Origin: Streptomyces sp. SN-593
GTDB taxonomy: Bacteria; Actinomycetota; Actinomycetes; Streptomycetales; Streptomycetaceae
DNA: 64,000 nt
Reading direction: 5' to 3'
Assembly (NCBI RefSeq): GCF_016756395.1
Contig: NZ_AP018365.1
Span: forward strand, 7,692,001-7,756,000
A program made the translations under genes and the position numbers. Numbering within the stretch: the first letter of the stretch is position 1; each line of letters opens with the position of its first letter. Below the pieces are notes generated by a model, which did no database searches, was not told where the DNA came from, and saw only the letters and a program-made list of their open reading frames with translations. Of the stretch, positions 1-10,172 are shown in pieces.

Positions 1-111
1 GGCCCGCGCGGCGTCCCCCGGGCCCCGCGCGCGGCCCGCCGCGCCGTTTCCCTCAGCCGCACCTCGCCCGCACCTCGCCGGACCAACCGGACCAACGGAG
101 CTTCGAAGACC

Positions 112-2298
112 ATGAGCGAGTCCACCACCATCCGCTGGGAGCAGGACGCCGACGGCGTCGTCACCCTCGTCCTCGACGACCCCGCGCAGTCCGCGAACAC
201 CATGAACGCGGCCTTCGCCGACTCCCTCGACGCCACCCTCGACCGCCTGGAGGCCGAACTCGACGGCATCCGCGGCGTCATCATCACCTCCGCCAAGAAG
301 ACCTTCTTCGCCGGCGGCGACCTGCGCGACCTGATCCGCGCCACCCCGGAGACCGCCGAGCAGGTCTTCGCCGGCTCGCTGCGGATCAAGCGCCGCCTGC
401 GCCGCCTGGAGACCCTCGGCAAGCCCGTCGTCGCGGCGATCAACGGCGCCGCGCTCGGCGGCGGATTCGAGATCGCGCTCGCCTGCCACCACCGCGTGGC
501 CCTGGACGCGCCCGGCAGCAAGATCGGCTGCCCCGAGGTCACCCTCGGGCTGCTGCCCGGCGGTGGCGGCGTGGTGCGCGCCGTCCGGCTGCTCGGCATC
601 GCCGACGCCCTGCTCAAGGTGCTGCTCCAGGGGCGCCAGTACGCCCCGCAGCGCGCCCTGGCGGCGGGCCTGGTCCACGAGGTGGCCACCGACCGCGACG
701 ACCTGCTGGCCCGTGCCCGGGCCTTCATCGACGCCCATCCCGAGGCAAGGCAGCCCTGGGACGAGCCAGGCTACAAGATCCCCGGCGGCACCCCGCGGAA
801 CCCGTCGTTCGCCGCGAACCTGCCGGCGTTCCCCGCCAACCTCAGCAAGCAGCTCGCCGGCGCCCCCTACCCCGCGCCGCGCGCCATCCTGGCGGCCGCG
901 GTCGAGGGCGCGCAGGTGGACATCGACACCGCGTTCACCATCGAGGCCCGCTACTTCACCGAACTGGCCTGCGGACCGGTCTCGAAGAACATGATCCAGG
1001 CGTTCTTCTTCGACATGCAGGCCGTCAACTCCGGCGCCAGCCGCCCCAAGGACGTGCCCGCCCACCAGGTCGCCAAGGTCGCGGTGCTGGGCGCCGGCAT
1101 GATGGGCGCGGGCATCGCGTACTCCTGCGCCCGCGCAGGCATCGAGGTGGTCCTCAAGGACGTCACCCAGGAGGCCGCCGACCGCGGCAAGGCGTACTCC
1201 GTCGGGCTGCTGGACAAGGCGCTCGCCAAGGGCCGCACCACGCCGGAGAAGCGCGAGGCGCTGCTCGGGCGGATCACGCCGACCGCCGACCCGGCCGACC
1301 TGGCCGGCTGCGACGCCGTCATCGAGGCGGTCTTCGAGGACGCCGCCCTCAAGCACAAGGTGTTCCAGGAGATCCAGGACGTGGTCGCGCCGGACGCGCT
1401 GCTGTGCTCCAACACCTCGACACTGCCGATCACCACGCTCGCCGAAGGGGTGCGCAGGCAGGCCGACTTCGTCGGGCTGCACTTCTTCTCGCCGGTCGAC
1501 AAGATGCCGCTGGTCGAGATCATCCGCGGCGAGCGGACCGGCGACGAGGCGCTGGCCCGGGCCTTCGACCTGGTCCGGCAGATCCGCAAGACGCCGATCG
1601 TCGTCAACGACTCGCGCGGCTTCTTCACCTCCCGGGTGATCGGCCAGTTCATCAACGAGGGCGTCGCCATGGTCGGCGAGGGCGTCCCGGCCGCCTCCGT
1701 CGAGCAGGCCGCCGCGCAGGCCGGCTACCCGGCGAAGGTGCTGTCCCTGGTCGACGAGCTGACCCTGACGCTGCCGCGCAAGATCCGCGCGGAGAGCCGC
1801 GCGGCCGTCGAGGCAGCCGGCGGCACCTGGCCGGAGCACCCGGCGGAGCGGGTGATCGACCGCATGGTCGACGAGTTCGGCCGCACCGGCCGCTCCGGCG
1901 GCGCGGGCTTCTACGACTACGAGGACGGGCGCAGGACGCGGCTGTGGCCGGGCCTGGCCGAGCACTTCGGCACGCAAGGGGGCGAGCCCCTGACGGTGGC
2001 CGGGTCGCCGCTGCGCGACATGCAGGAGCGGATGCTGTTCGCCGAGTCCCTGGAGACCGTGAGGCTGCTCGAAGAAGGGGTGCTCACCTCCGTCGCCGAC
2101 GCCAACATCGGCTCGGTGCTGGGCATCGGGTTCCCGGCGTGGACCGGGGGAGTGCTCCAGTACGTCAACGGTTACGAAGGCGGCGTCGCCGGGTTCACCG
2201 CCCGCGCCCGGGAACTGGCCGCCGCCTACGGGGAGCGGTTCGCACCTCCGGCGCTGCTGGTGCGGAAGGCGGAGAGCGGGGAGCGCTTCACGGACTGA
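112..2298 (+). CDS. fadB: Bifunctional enoyl-CoA hydratase / 3-hydroxyacyl-CoA dehydrogenase (FadB/FadJ-type)
   Basis: A 728-aa cytoplasmic fatty-acid beta-oxidation enzyme that would hydrate trans-2-enoyl-CoA and oxidise the 3-hydroxyacyl-CoA to 3-ketoacyl-CoA with NAD. The N-terminal crotonase domain (about residues 1-290) shows the GGGFEIALAC oxyanion-hole segment and the PEVTLGLLPGGGG segment. The dehydrogenase domain begins near residue 323 with the Rossmann motif VLGAGMMGAGIA and has the catalytic-His motif HFFSPVDKM near residue 457. Length matches the family. The ATG at 112 is preceded by a GGAG at 97-100. The partner thiolase (fadA) would be expected upstream, outside the window. Bases 1-111 hold short direct repeats but no supported gene. 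A hairpin follows the stop. Confidence 0.93.
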   Translation: MSESTTIRWEQDADGVVTLVLDDPAQSANTMNAAFADSLDATLDRLEAELDGIRGVIITSAKKTFFAGGDLRDLIRATPETAEQVFAGSLRIKRRLRRLETLGKPVVAAINGAALGGGFEIALACHHRVALDAPGSKIGCPEVTLGLLPGGGGVVRAVRLLGIADALLKVLLQGRQYAPQRALAAGLVHEVATDRDDLLARARAFIDAHPEARQPWDEPGYKIPGGTPRNPSFAANLPAFPANLSKQLAGAPYPAPRAILAAAVEGAQVDIDTAFTIEARYFTELACGPVSKNMIQAFFFDMQAVNSGASRPKDVPAHQVAKVAVLGAGMMGAGIAYSCARAGIEVVLKDVTQEAADRGKAYSVGLLDKALAKGRTTPEKREALLGRITPTADPADLAGCDAVIEAVFEDAALKHKVFQEIQDVVAPDALLCSNTSTLPITTLAEGVRRQADFVGLHFFSPVDKMPLVEIIRGERTGDEALARAFDLVRQIRKTPIVVNDSRGFFTSRVIGQFINEGVAMVGEGVPAASVEQAAAQAGYPAKVLSLVDELTLTLPRKIRAESRAAVEAAGGTWPEHPAERVIDRMVDEFGRTGRSGGAGFYDYEDGRRTRLWPGLAEHFGTQGGEPLTVAGSPLRDMQERMLFAESLETVRLLEEGVLTSVADANIGSVLGIGFPAWTGGVLQYVNGYEGGVAGFTARARELAAAYGERFAPPALLVRKAESGERFTD

Positions 2299-2321
2299 CG
2301 CCGGCGGCACGCCGTTCTGGG

Positions 2322-2352
2322 TAAGGCCCGCTCGCCGGGCGGGCGGGCCTTA
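2322..2352 (+). terminator. Intrinsic-type hairpin after fadB
   Basis: TAAGGCCCGC (2322-2331) pairs perfectly with GCGGGCCTTA (2343-2352) across an 11-nt loop, starting 24 nt after the fadB stop. There is no clear T tract, which is usual for actinomycete terminators. Confidence 0.65.
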
Positions 2353-2390
2353 CTCCGGGGGCCCTTGCGCCCCCGGGTCTCGGGATCCTG

Positions 2391-2422
2391 GTGCCTCGGT
2401 GCCTCGGTGCCTCGGTGCCTTG
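2391..2422 (+). repeat. Octanucleotide tandem repeat
   Basis: Four head-to-tail copies of GTGCCTCG, the last changed to GTGCCTTG, lie between the fadB terminator and the peptidase gene. They supply an in-frame GTG at 2391, which I reject as the peptidase start. Confidence 0.85.
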
Positions 2423-2492
2423 GCGGCTGAAGCGCGGCGCGCGGCCGGCCTTCTGGACGCGCGACGGCCGGCCACCTCGTACGCTGGCCGGC

Positions 2493-3920
2493 GTGCGCCT
2501 TCGCCCGCCGCCGCCGCGCGCGGTCACGCTGCCGCTGCTCGCGGGCTGCCTGCTCGCCTGCTGCCTGTCCTGCACCGGCACGGACGGCTCCGCGCCCGCC
2601 GACACCGGCGCCCCCGGGGTCGGCGACCGGCTCTTCCCCGACGCGGGCAACGGTGGCTACGACGTCGGCCGCTACACGCTCGACCTCGACTACGACCCCG
2701 CCTCCGGCCGCCTGCGCGGCACCGCGACCCTCACCGCCACGGCCGACCAGGACCTGGAACGCTTCGACCTCGACCTCGCCGGTATGGAGGTCTCCCGCGT
2801 CACCGTGGACGGCGCGACGGCCCGCGCCACCCGCGCCGGCACCGAGTTGCGGATCAGCCCCGCCCACCGGCTGCGGCGGGGTGCCCGTTTCACCACGACC
2901 GTCGCCTACCAGGGCGTGCCCCGGACGCTGACCGACCCCGACGGCTCGCACGAGGGCTGGTTCCGCACCGACGACGGCGCGCTCGCGCTGGGCGAACCGG
3001 TCGGTTCCATGGCCTGGTTCCCCGGCGACGACCACCCGTCGGACAAGGCCGCCTTCGACGTCACCGTGACCGTCCCGCGCGGCCTGACCGCCGTGTCCGG
3101 CGGCGAACCGGTCGGCACCCGGCCGGCCGCAGGGGGCCGCACCTCCTACCAGTGGCGCAGCACCGCGCCGATGGCCACCTACCTCGCGACCGTCGCCATC
3201 GGGCACTTCGATGTCACCCGTTCGACGACACCGGACGGGCTGCCGCTGTACGTCGCGGTCGACCCGCGCTCCGACGACGCCGCCACCGCCGCGGCGCTGG
3301 CCCGCATCCCGGAGATCCTGAGCTGGGAACAGGGCCTGTTCGGGCCCTACCCCTTCGCGTCGGCGGGCGCCGTCGTGGACCACCTGCCGAAGGGGCGGGT
3401 CGGCTACGCGCTGGAGACGCAGACCCGCCCGGTCTTCCCCGGCGACGGCCCGCCGCCTGCGGTCGACCAGGTCACGCTGGCGCACGAACTGGCGCACCAG
3501 TGGTTCGGGGACTCGGTCACGCCGTCCGCCTGGCAGGACATGTGGCTCAACGAGGGTTTCGCCACCTTCACGGAGTGGCTGTGGAAGGCGCGTGAGGGCG
3601 GCCCGTCCCTCGACGCGAGCGCCGCGGCCGCCCTCGCCGACCCCGCCGCCTGGGCCTTCCCGCCGGCCTCCCCGCCCGACGCGGCCGCGGTCTCCGCCGC
3701 GCCCGCCTACGGCCGCGGCGCCCTGGTGCTGTACGAACTGCGCCGCACGCTGGGCGCCGCCGTCTTCGGCCGGCTGCTGAAGCAGTGGGCGGCGGCACAC
3801 CGCCACGGCAACGCGTCCACCGCCGACTTCACCGCCTTCTGTGCCCGCCTCACCTCGCGCGACCTGCGTCCGCTCTTCGCCACCTGGCTGTACGGCGCGG
3901 CCAGGCCCGCGCACCTGTGA
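2493..3920 (+). CDS. M1-family zinc metallopeptidase, predicted lipoprotein
   Basis: A 475-aa exported aminopeptidase-like protein. The zinc signature HELAHQWFGDSVTP begins near residue 331 and is followed by the downstream Glu in WLNEGFATF, giving the HExxH-x18-E pattern of gluzincins. GYALETQTR just before it takes the place of the usual GAMEN substrate-binding motif. The GTG at 2493 gives an N-terminus with basic residues, a hydrophobic stretch and a lipobox (LLAGC, Cys19). Starting further upstream would bury this signal inside the protein. It is shorter than full M1 enzymes (about 850 aa) and lacks the long C-terminal helical domain, like other short actinobacterial secreted M1 proteins. 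It would act at the outer face of the membrane on peptides. It converges with the desaturase gene across 59 bp. Confidence 0.88.
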   Translation: MRLRPPPPRAVTLPLLAGCLLACCLSCTGTDGSAPADTGAPGVGDRLFPDAGNGGYDVGRYTLDLDYDPASGRLRGTATLTATADQDLERFDLDLAGMEVSRVTVDGATARATRAGTELRISPAHRLRRGARFTTTVAYQGVPRTLTDPDGSHEGWFRTDDGALALGEPVGSMAWFPGDDHPSDKAAFDVTVTVPRGLTAVSGGEPVGTRPAAGGRTSYQWRSTAPMATYLATVAIGHFDVTRSTTPDGLPLYVAVDPRSDDAATAAALARIPEILSWEQGLFGPYPFASAGAVVDHLPKGRVGYALETQTRPVFPGDGPPPAVDQVTLAHELAHQWFGDSVTPSAWQDMWLNEGFATFTEWLWKAREGGPSLDASAAAALADPAAWAFPPASPPDAAAVSAAPAYGRGALVLYELRRTLGAAVFGRLLKQWAAAHRHGNASTADFTAFCARLTSRDLRPLFATWLYGAARPAHL

Positions 3921-3979
3921 GCGGGGCGGCCGCTGCCGTCGTACCGCCCTCGTCCGCGGGGTGTGCGGCCGCGCCCGGC

Positions 3980-5095
3980 TCAGCGCAGCGGTTCCCCCAC
4001 CGCGTGCATGTGCCCGAGCGCCCGCCGGTAGGACTCCACCAACCCCGTCTCGGTGTACGGGATGCCGAGCCGGGCGCAGTGCGCGCGGACCAGTGGCTGG
4101 GCCAGCCGCAGGTGTGGGCGCGGCAGGCTCGGCACCAGGTGGTGCTCCACCTGGTAGTTGAGGCCGCCGAGCAGGAAGTCCGTGACCGGGTTGCCGCGCA
4201 CGTTGCGCGACGTCAGCACCTGGCGGCGCAGGTGCCCCCAGCGCGAGCCCTCCTCCGGCATGGCCATCCCCTTGTGGTTGGGCGCGAAGGCGCACCCCAG
4301 GTGCACCCCGAACAGTGCGTGGTGCAGCAGCGCGAACACGATCGCCTGCGCGGGGGACAGCGCCGCCAGCAGCAGCGCCGCGTATCCCGCGACGTGCGCG
4401 ACCAGCAGCCCGCCCTCGACCAGCCGCTCCCGGCGGTCCAGGCGCCGCAGGTCCTGGAAGCTGGCGACCTTCAGCGCCAGCCCTTCCAGCAGCAGCATCG
4501 GGAAGAACAGCCATGCCTGGTACTTCGTCAGGAAGCGTGCGAAGCCGCGCCGTTCCACCGCCTGCGCCCGCGTCCACACCAGGGCGCCCACCTCGACGTC
4601 GGGATCCTTGCCCACGTGGTTGGGGTTGGCATGGTGTTTGTTGTGCTTGTCGGACCACCAGGCCGCGCCCATCCCCAGCAGCAGGTTCCCGTGCAGCAGG
4701 GCGATCACGCGGTTCGCCCGCCGTCCGGCCGCGATCTGCTGGTGACCGGCGTCGTGTCCGACGAAGCCGGTGCGGGCCGACAGCACCGCCGCCGGCACCG
4801 CCAGTGCCAGCACCCACCACGAACCGGTGCCGCCGACGAGGAGGACCGCCGCCCACACCGCGGCGGACAGGAGCAGGTTCACCGTGAGCGACACCGCGTA
4901 GTGCCCGCGCCTGCGCCGCAGCAGCCCGGCGTCCTTGATCTGCCGCAGCAGCGGAGCGAACTCGCTTCCCTCGGCGCGTTCCGCGTTCGGCGGCCCGGCC
5001 CGCCGCACATCCTGCGGGGCGGCCTCGGACGCCTGCGCGGTGACGCCCCCCGGCACGGGCGGCTCGACGGTGAGAGTGCGGCTCGCAGGCGGCAT
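3980..5095 (-). CDS. Membrane fatty-acid (acyl-CoA) desaturase
   Basis: A 371-aa integral-membrane di-iron desaturase. All three histidine boxes are present: HDAGH near residue 114, HNKHH near 151, and QVEHH near 315. The last one, with Q in front of it, is typical of front-end (linoleoyl/delta-6-like) desaturases. Hydrophobic pairs lie before box 1 and between boxes 2 and 3. An ATG at 5095 preceded by GAGGAG at 6-nt spacing fixes the start, so the longer upstream reading is rejected. It probably introduces double bonds to adjust membrane fluidity. A possible promoter on the minus strand has a TAGCGT -10 at 5186-5181. It is divergent from the GNAT gene at 5293. Confidence 0.9.
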   Translation of the reverse strand: MPPASRTLTVEPPVPGGVTAQASEAAPQDVRRAGPPNAERAEGSEFAPLLRQIKDAGLLRRRRGHYAVSLTVNLLLSAAVWAAVLLVGGTGSWWVLALAVPAAVLSARTGFVGHDAGHQQIAAGRRANRVIALLHGNLLLGMGAAWWSDKHNKHHANPNHVGKDPDVEVGALVWTRAQAVERRGFARFLTKYQAWLFFPMLLLEGLALKVASFQDLRRLDRRERLVEGGLLVAHVAGYAALLLAALSPAQAIVFALLHHALFGVHLGCAFAPNHKGMAMPEEGSRWGHLRRQVLTSRNVRGNPVTDFLLGGLNYQVEHHLVPSLPRPHLRLAQPLVRAHCARLGIPYTETGLVESYRRALGHMHAVGEPLR

Positions 5096-5292
5096 CGACG
5101 CTCCTCGGGCATGCTCCTGCACCGCGCGTGCGGCGGGCCGGAGAAGGGGTGGTGGGCGGCCGTCGTCGACCGCATCCCCGACGCTATGGAGCCCCGCCGC
5201 CCGCGACCATGGCGCCATCACCCGGCTTCCCCGGGGGCCGCCCCACCGAAAACCGGGGGATAACCCCACCCCCTTGCCGCCAGGATGGCGGA

Positions 5293-5799
5293 GTGACCTC
5301 CACGGACCTCTCCCGCCCGGCCCGCACCACCGGGCCCCATCCCGTCACCGCACCGGAGTCGCGGCTCCTGCTGCGCCGCTACTACACCGAACTCGTCTCC
5401 CGCTACTACGGCCGCGCGACCGACGACGCCGAGGTCGACGCGGTCCTCGCGCAGGAGCCGAGTGACGACCTGGCCCGCCCCACCGGCGAGTTCCTCGTCG
5501 CCCGGATCGACGGCGTCCCCGTCGGCTGCGCCGGGGTGCGCGTGCTGACCTCCGGGACCGCGGAGCTGACCCGCCTCTACGTCGCGCCCCGGACCCGCGG
5601 CATGGGTGTCGCCACCGACCTGGTCACGGCCGCCGAGGCGGTCGCCCGCGACACCTTCGGCGCCCTGCGCATGCGCCTGGACACCCGCAGGGACCTCGTC
5701 GAGGCCCGCGCGCTGTACGCCCGGCTCGGCTACCGCGAGATCGCGGCCTACAACGCGAGCCCGTACGCCGACCACTGGTTCGAGAAGCGGCTGGGCTGA
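5293..5799 (+). CDS. GNAT-family N-acetyltransferase
   Basis: A 168-aa acetyl-CoA-dependent acyltransferase. The core fold shows the strand-4/helix-3 segment ELTRLYVAPRTRGMGVATDLV, whose RGMGVA forms the pyrophosphate loop of the R/QxxGxG/A type. It ends with the YARLGYREIAAYN motif typical of small-molecule GNATs. GTG at 5293 follows GGATGGCGGA. The ORF can be read further upstream, but that part has no GNAT character. The substrate is not predictable. Confidence 0.85.
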   Translation: MTSTDLSRPARTTGPHPVTAPESRLLLRRYYTELVSRYYGRATDDAEVDAVLAQEPSDDLARPTGEFLVARIDGVPVGCAGVRVLTSGTAELTRLYVAPRTRGMGVATDLVTAAEAVARDTFGALRMRLDTRRDLVEARALYARLGYREIAAYNASPYADHWFEKRLG

Positions 5800-6103
5800 C
5801 CGGCCGCGGAGCAAAGGGGCCGAGGAGCGGAGGGGCGAGCCGTTCTCCCGCGTCGGCTTCTCCGTGCCTGCCGCCGGCCCCTTGGTCCCGCCCCTTGCCC
5901 CCGGCTCACTGCCGCCCGCCGTTCCCGGCGCGGCCCGCGCCGCCGCGCCGCGCCGCCACGGGCGTTCGGGTGCTCCTGCCGTCCTTGGTGCGGCCGACGC
6001 CGCCCGGAGCCGCCCGGCGTCTACGATGCAAGACACACGCGGGGCGGCGCGCGGGATGCGCCGCCCGGCAGGCGAGCTTAGGAGCGAGATCATCAGCGGC
6101 AAC
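5800..6103. other. Intergenic region before tex with a -10-like element
   Basis: No gene is visible. The stretch is very C-rich up to about 5990. TACGAT at 6023-6028 looks like a -10 element without a matching -35. Transcription from it would start near 6035. The in-frame ATG at 6026 would then lie inside the promoter and could not be the tex start. AGGAG at 6080-6084 is the only strong Shine-Dalgarno sequence before tex. Confidence 0.45.
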
Positions 6104-8497
<2,394 letters not shown>

Positions 8498-8505
8498 ACG
8501 CCACG

Positions 8506-8533
8506 GTCCAGGGGCCGACCCCGTCCCCTGGAC
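8506..8533 (+). terminator. Terminator hairpin after tex
   Basis: GTCCAGGGG (8506-8514) and CCCCTGGAC (8525-8533) form a perfect 9-bp stem with a 10-nt loop, 8 nt after the tex stop. Confidence 0.7.
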
Positions 8534-8684
8534 GCCTGAGCGGCGCCCGCGATGCCTTGCCCGGTTTTTACCCGCCGGGCCTTGCGTCGCGGGCCCGAGG
8601 GAACCACGACGGCTCGCGGCGCGTTTCACAGGACAGGTACGGTGAGGACGCGGCGCGGGCCGCCGTGAGACGGAGGCGGGGATC

Positions 8685-8867
8685 ATGACGAATCGCACGA
8701 AGGTCGCCATCGGTGGCGTGGTGGTGGGGCTGATCCTGCTCGCCTGGATCCCCCTGTGGTTGTTCTTCCTGGTCGTGATCGGCGTGCCGGCGGTCGCGTA
8801 CTTCACCCTCGACTCCTCCCAGCGGCGCCGGCTGCGCCGCGTGTCCCGCCGGCAAATCGGTCGCTGA
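8685..8867 (+). CDS. Small membrane protein of unknown function
   Basis: A 60-aa protein. A short basic N-terminus is followed by nearly continuous hydrophobic sequence at residues 8-44 (two close membrane segments with a WIPLW kink). A strongly basic tail (QRRRLRRVSRRQIGR) would stay in the cytoplasm. ATG 8685 is preceded by GGAGGCGGGG. I recognise no family. It lies alone between the tex terminator and the MOSC operon, and its codon use is like that of its neighbours. Confidence 0.7.
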   Translation: MTNRTKVAIGGVVVGLILLAWIPLWLFFLVVIGVPAVAYFTLDSSQRRRLRRVSRRQIGR

Positions 8868-8876
8868 GCCCGGGCT

Positions 8877-8922
8877 CCCCTCGATAGGGTGAAGCGTCGG
8901 GTCAGGGAATCCGATCGAGGGG
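8877..8922. promoter_or_regulatory. Inverted repeat flanking a -10-like element upstream of the MOSC operon
   Basis: CCCCTCGAT (8877-8885) and ATCGAGGGG (8914-8922) are perfect 9-bp arms around 28 nt. TAGGGT (8885-8890) is a good HrdB-type -10, so the left arm abuts it. The right arm contains the GAGGGG Shine-Dalgarno sequence of the MOSC gene. Pairing in the DNA could serve as an operator. If transcription starts upstream, the hairpin could hide the ribosome-binding site. Confidence 0.4.
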
Positions 8923-8929
8923 ACACCCC

Positions 8930-9475
8930 ATGCTCAGCGGTTCCGTCGTTGCGGTCAGTCGCGACGCGACCCACCGGTTCAGCAAGGCCAACCAGGACCG
9001 TGTCCGGCTGCTCGCCGGCCTCGGTGTCGAGGGCGACGCGCACCTCGGCGTCACCGTCCAGCACCGGTCCCGGGTGGCCCAGGACCCCACCCGGCCCAAT
9101 CTGCGGCAGGTCCACCTGATCCACGCCGAGCTCTTCGCGGAACTGCGCGAGGCCGGGTACACCATCGCTCCCGGCGACCTCGGCGAGAACATCACCACCA
9201 GCGGCCTCGCCCTCCTGGACCTGCCCACCGGCACCCGGCTGCGGGTCGGCCCGAGCGCACTGGTCGAGGTGACCGGCCTGCGCAACCCCTGTCGCCAGAT
9301 CGACGCCTTCCGCGGCGGCCTGCTCAAACATGTCGTCGGCCGGGACGAGACGGGCTCGATCGTCCGCAAGGCAGGCGTCATGGGCGTCGTGGTCGAAGGC
9401 GGCACCGTCCGGCCGGGCGACCCGATCTCCGTCGAACTGCCCGCCGCCCCGCACCTCCCCCTGGAAAGGGTGTGA
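8930..9475 (+). CDS. MOSC domain-containing protein
   Basis: A 181-aa stand-alone MOSC (molybdenum cofactor sulfurase C-terminal) protein related to YiiM. The conserved segments are VEGDAHLGVTVQHRS, the LGENITTSGL motif, and NPCRQIDAF carrying the conserved Cys proposed to handle sulfur. MOSC proteins transfer sulfur to the molybdenum cofactor or use it to reduce substrates such as hydroxylated purines. The partner here is unknown. ATG at 8930 sits 7 nt after GAGGGG. It is the first gene of an operon with the NADAR gene, which starts 7 bp after its stop. Confidence 0.88.
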   Translation: MLSGSVVAVSRDATHRFSKANQDRVRLLAGLGVEGDAHLGVTVQHRSRVAQDPTRPNLRQVHLIHAELFAELREAGYTIAPGDLGENITTSGLALLDLPTGTRLRVGPSALVEVTGLRNPCRQIDAFRGGLLKHVVGRDETGSIVRKAGVMGVVVEGGTVRPGDPISVELPAAPHLPLERV

Positions 9476-9482
9476 ACCGCCC

Positions 9483-10172
9483 GTGACGGCCGGCACCTCC
9501 GCAGCCGCTCCGCCGCCCGCCGAGGCCCCCCGGGACGCCGCCTCCGTGCGCTCCGTCCCGGAACTCGCCGCGCTCGCGGCCTCCGGCACCCGCGTGAAGT
9601 ACCTGCACTTCTGGGGCCACCGCCCCCAGCGCGACGGCAGCGTCGGCGCCGGCTGCCTCAGCCAGTGGTGGCCCGCCCCCTTCACCGTCGACGGCGTCAC
9701 CTACGCCACCGCCGAGCACTGGATGATGGCGGGCAAGGCCCGGCTGTTCGGCGACGAGGACGCCGCGCGCCGCGCCGTGGCCGCCGGCCATCCCAAGACG
9801 GCGAAGGCCGTGGGCCGCGGCGTGCGGGGCTTCGACGAGGCCGTGTGGGAGCGCGAGCGGGTCGGCCTGGTCGTCGCGGGCAGCGTGCACAAGTTCGCGC
9901 AGGCCCCGGACCTGCGCGCCTATCTGCTCGGTACCGGGCGGCGGGTGCTGGTCGAGGCCAGCCCGCGGGACCGGATCTGGGGCATCGGCCTGGCCGCCGA
10001 CGACGACCGGGCCGAGCGGCCCGACGCCTGGCGCGGCCTGAACCTGCTCGGCTTCGCCCTCATGGAGGCCAGGGCCCGGCTCGCCGCCGGTGGAGGCGCG
10101 GCGCCCCGCGGCGCCGAGCGTCCCGAACGAGCCGCCGACGACCCCGCACGAGAGGCGCCTCCCGCCCCATGA
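9483..10172 (+). CDS. NADAR (YbiA-like) family N-glycosidase
   Basis: A 229-aa protein whose residues from about 38 to 205 form a NADAR domain: KYLHFWGH, SQWWPAPFTVDGVTYATAEHWMMAGKARLFGD, and PRDRIWGIGL near the end. Family members of the YbiA type cleave the N-glycosidic bond of early riboflavin-pathway intermediates. Others act on ADP-ribose or nucleotide derivatives. An Ala/Pro-rich tail follows the domain. The GTG at 9483 lies 7 bp after the MOSC stop, and its TGA overlaps the next ATG (ATGA). The three genes are therefore probably translationally coupled. Confidence 0.88.
   Translation: MTAGTSAAAPPPAEAPRDAASVRSVPELAALAASGTRVKYLHFWGHRPQRDGSVGAGCLSQWWPAPFTVDGVTYATAEHWMMAGKARLFGDEDAARRAVAAGHPKTAKAVGRGVRGFDEAVWERERVGLVVAGSVHKFAQAPDLRAYLLGTGRRVLVEASPRDRIWGIGLAADDDRAERPDAWRGLNLLGFALMEARARLAAGGGAAPRGAERPERAADDPAREAPPAP

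Noticed and set aside
1..111. 3' end of an upstream thiolase gene
   Set aside because: The only frame ending near the fadB start encodes Pro/Ala/Arg-rich sequence without thiolase motifs.
2391..2493. GTG at 2391 as the start of the M1 peptidase
   Set aside because: It lies in an octamer repeat, and the 34 extra residues would precede and hide a good lipoprotein signal.
2226..4856. Long minus-strand frame opposite the M1 peptidase
   Set aside because: Low-complexity shadow. The plus-strand peptidase and the minus-strand desaturase in another frame explain the region.
6026..6103. ATG 6026 as the tex start
   Set aside because: It overlaps a TACGAT -10-like element and adds residues I do not recall from the Tex family.
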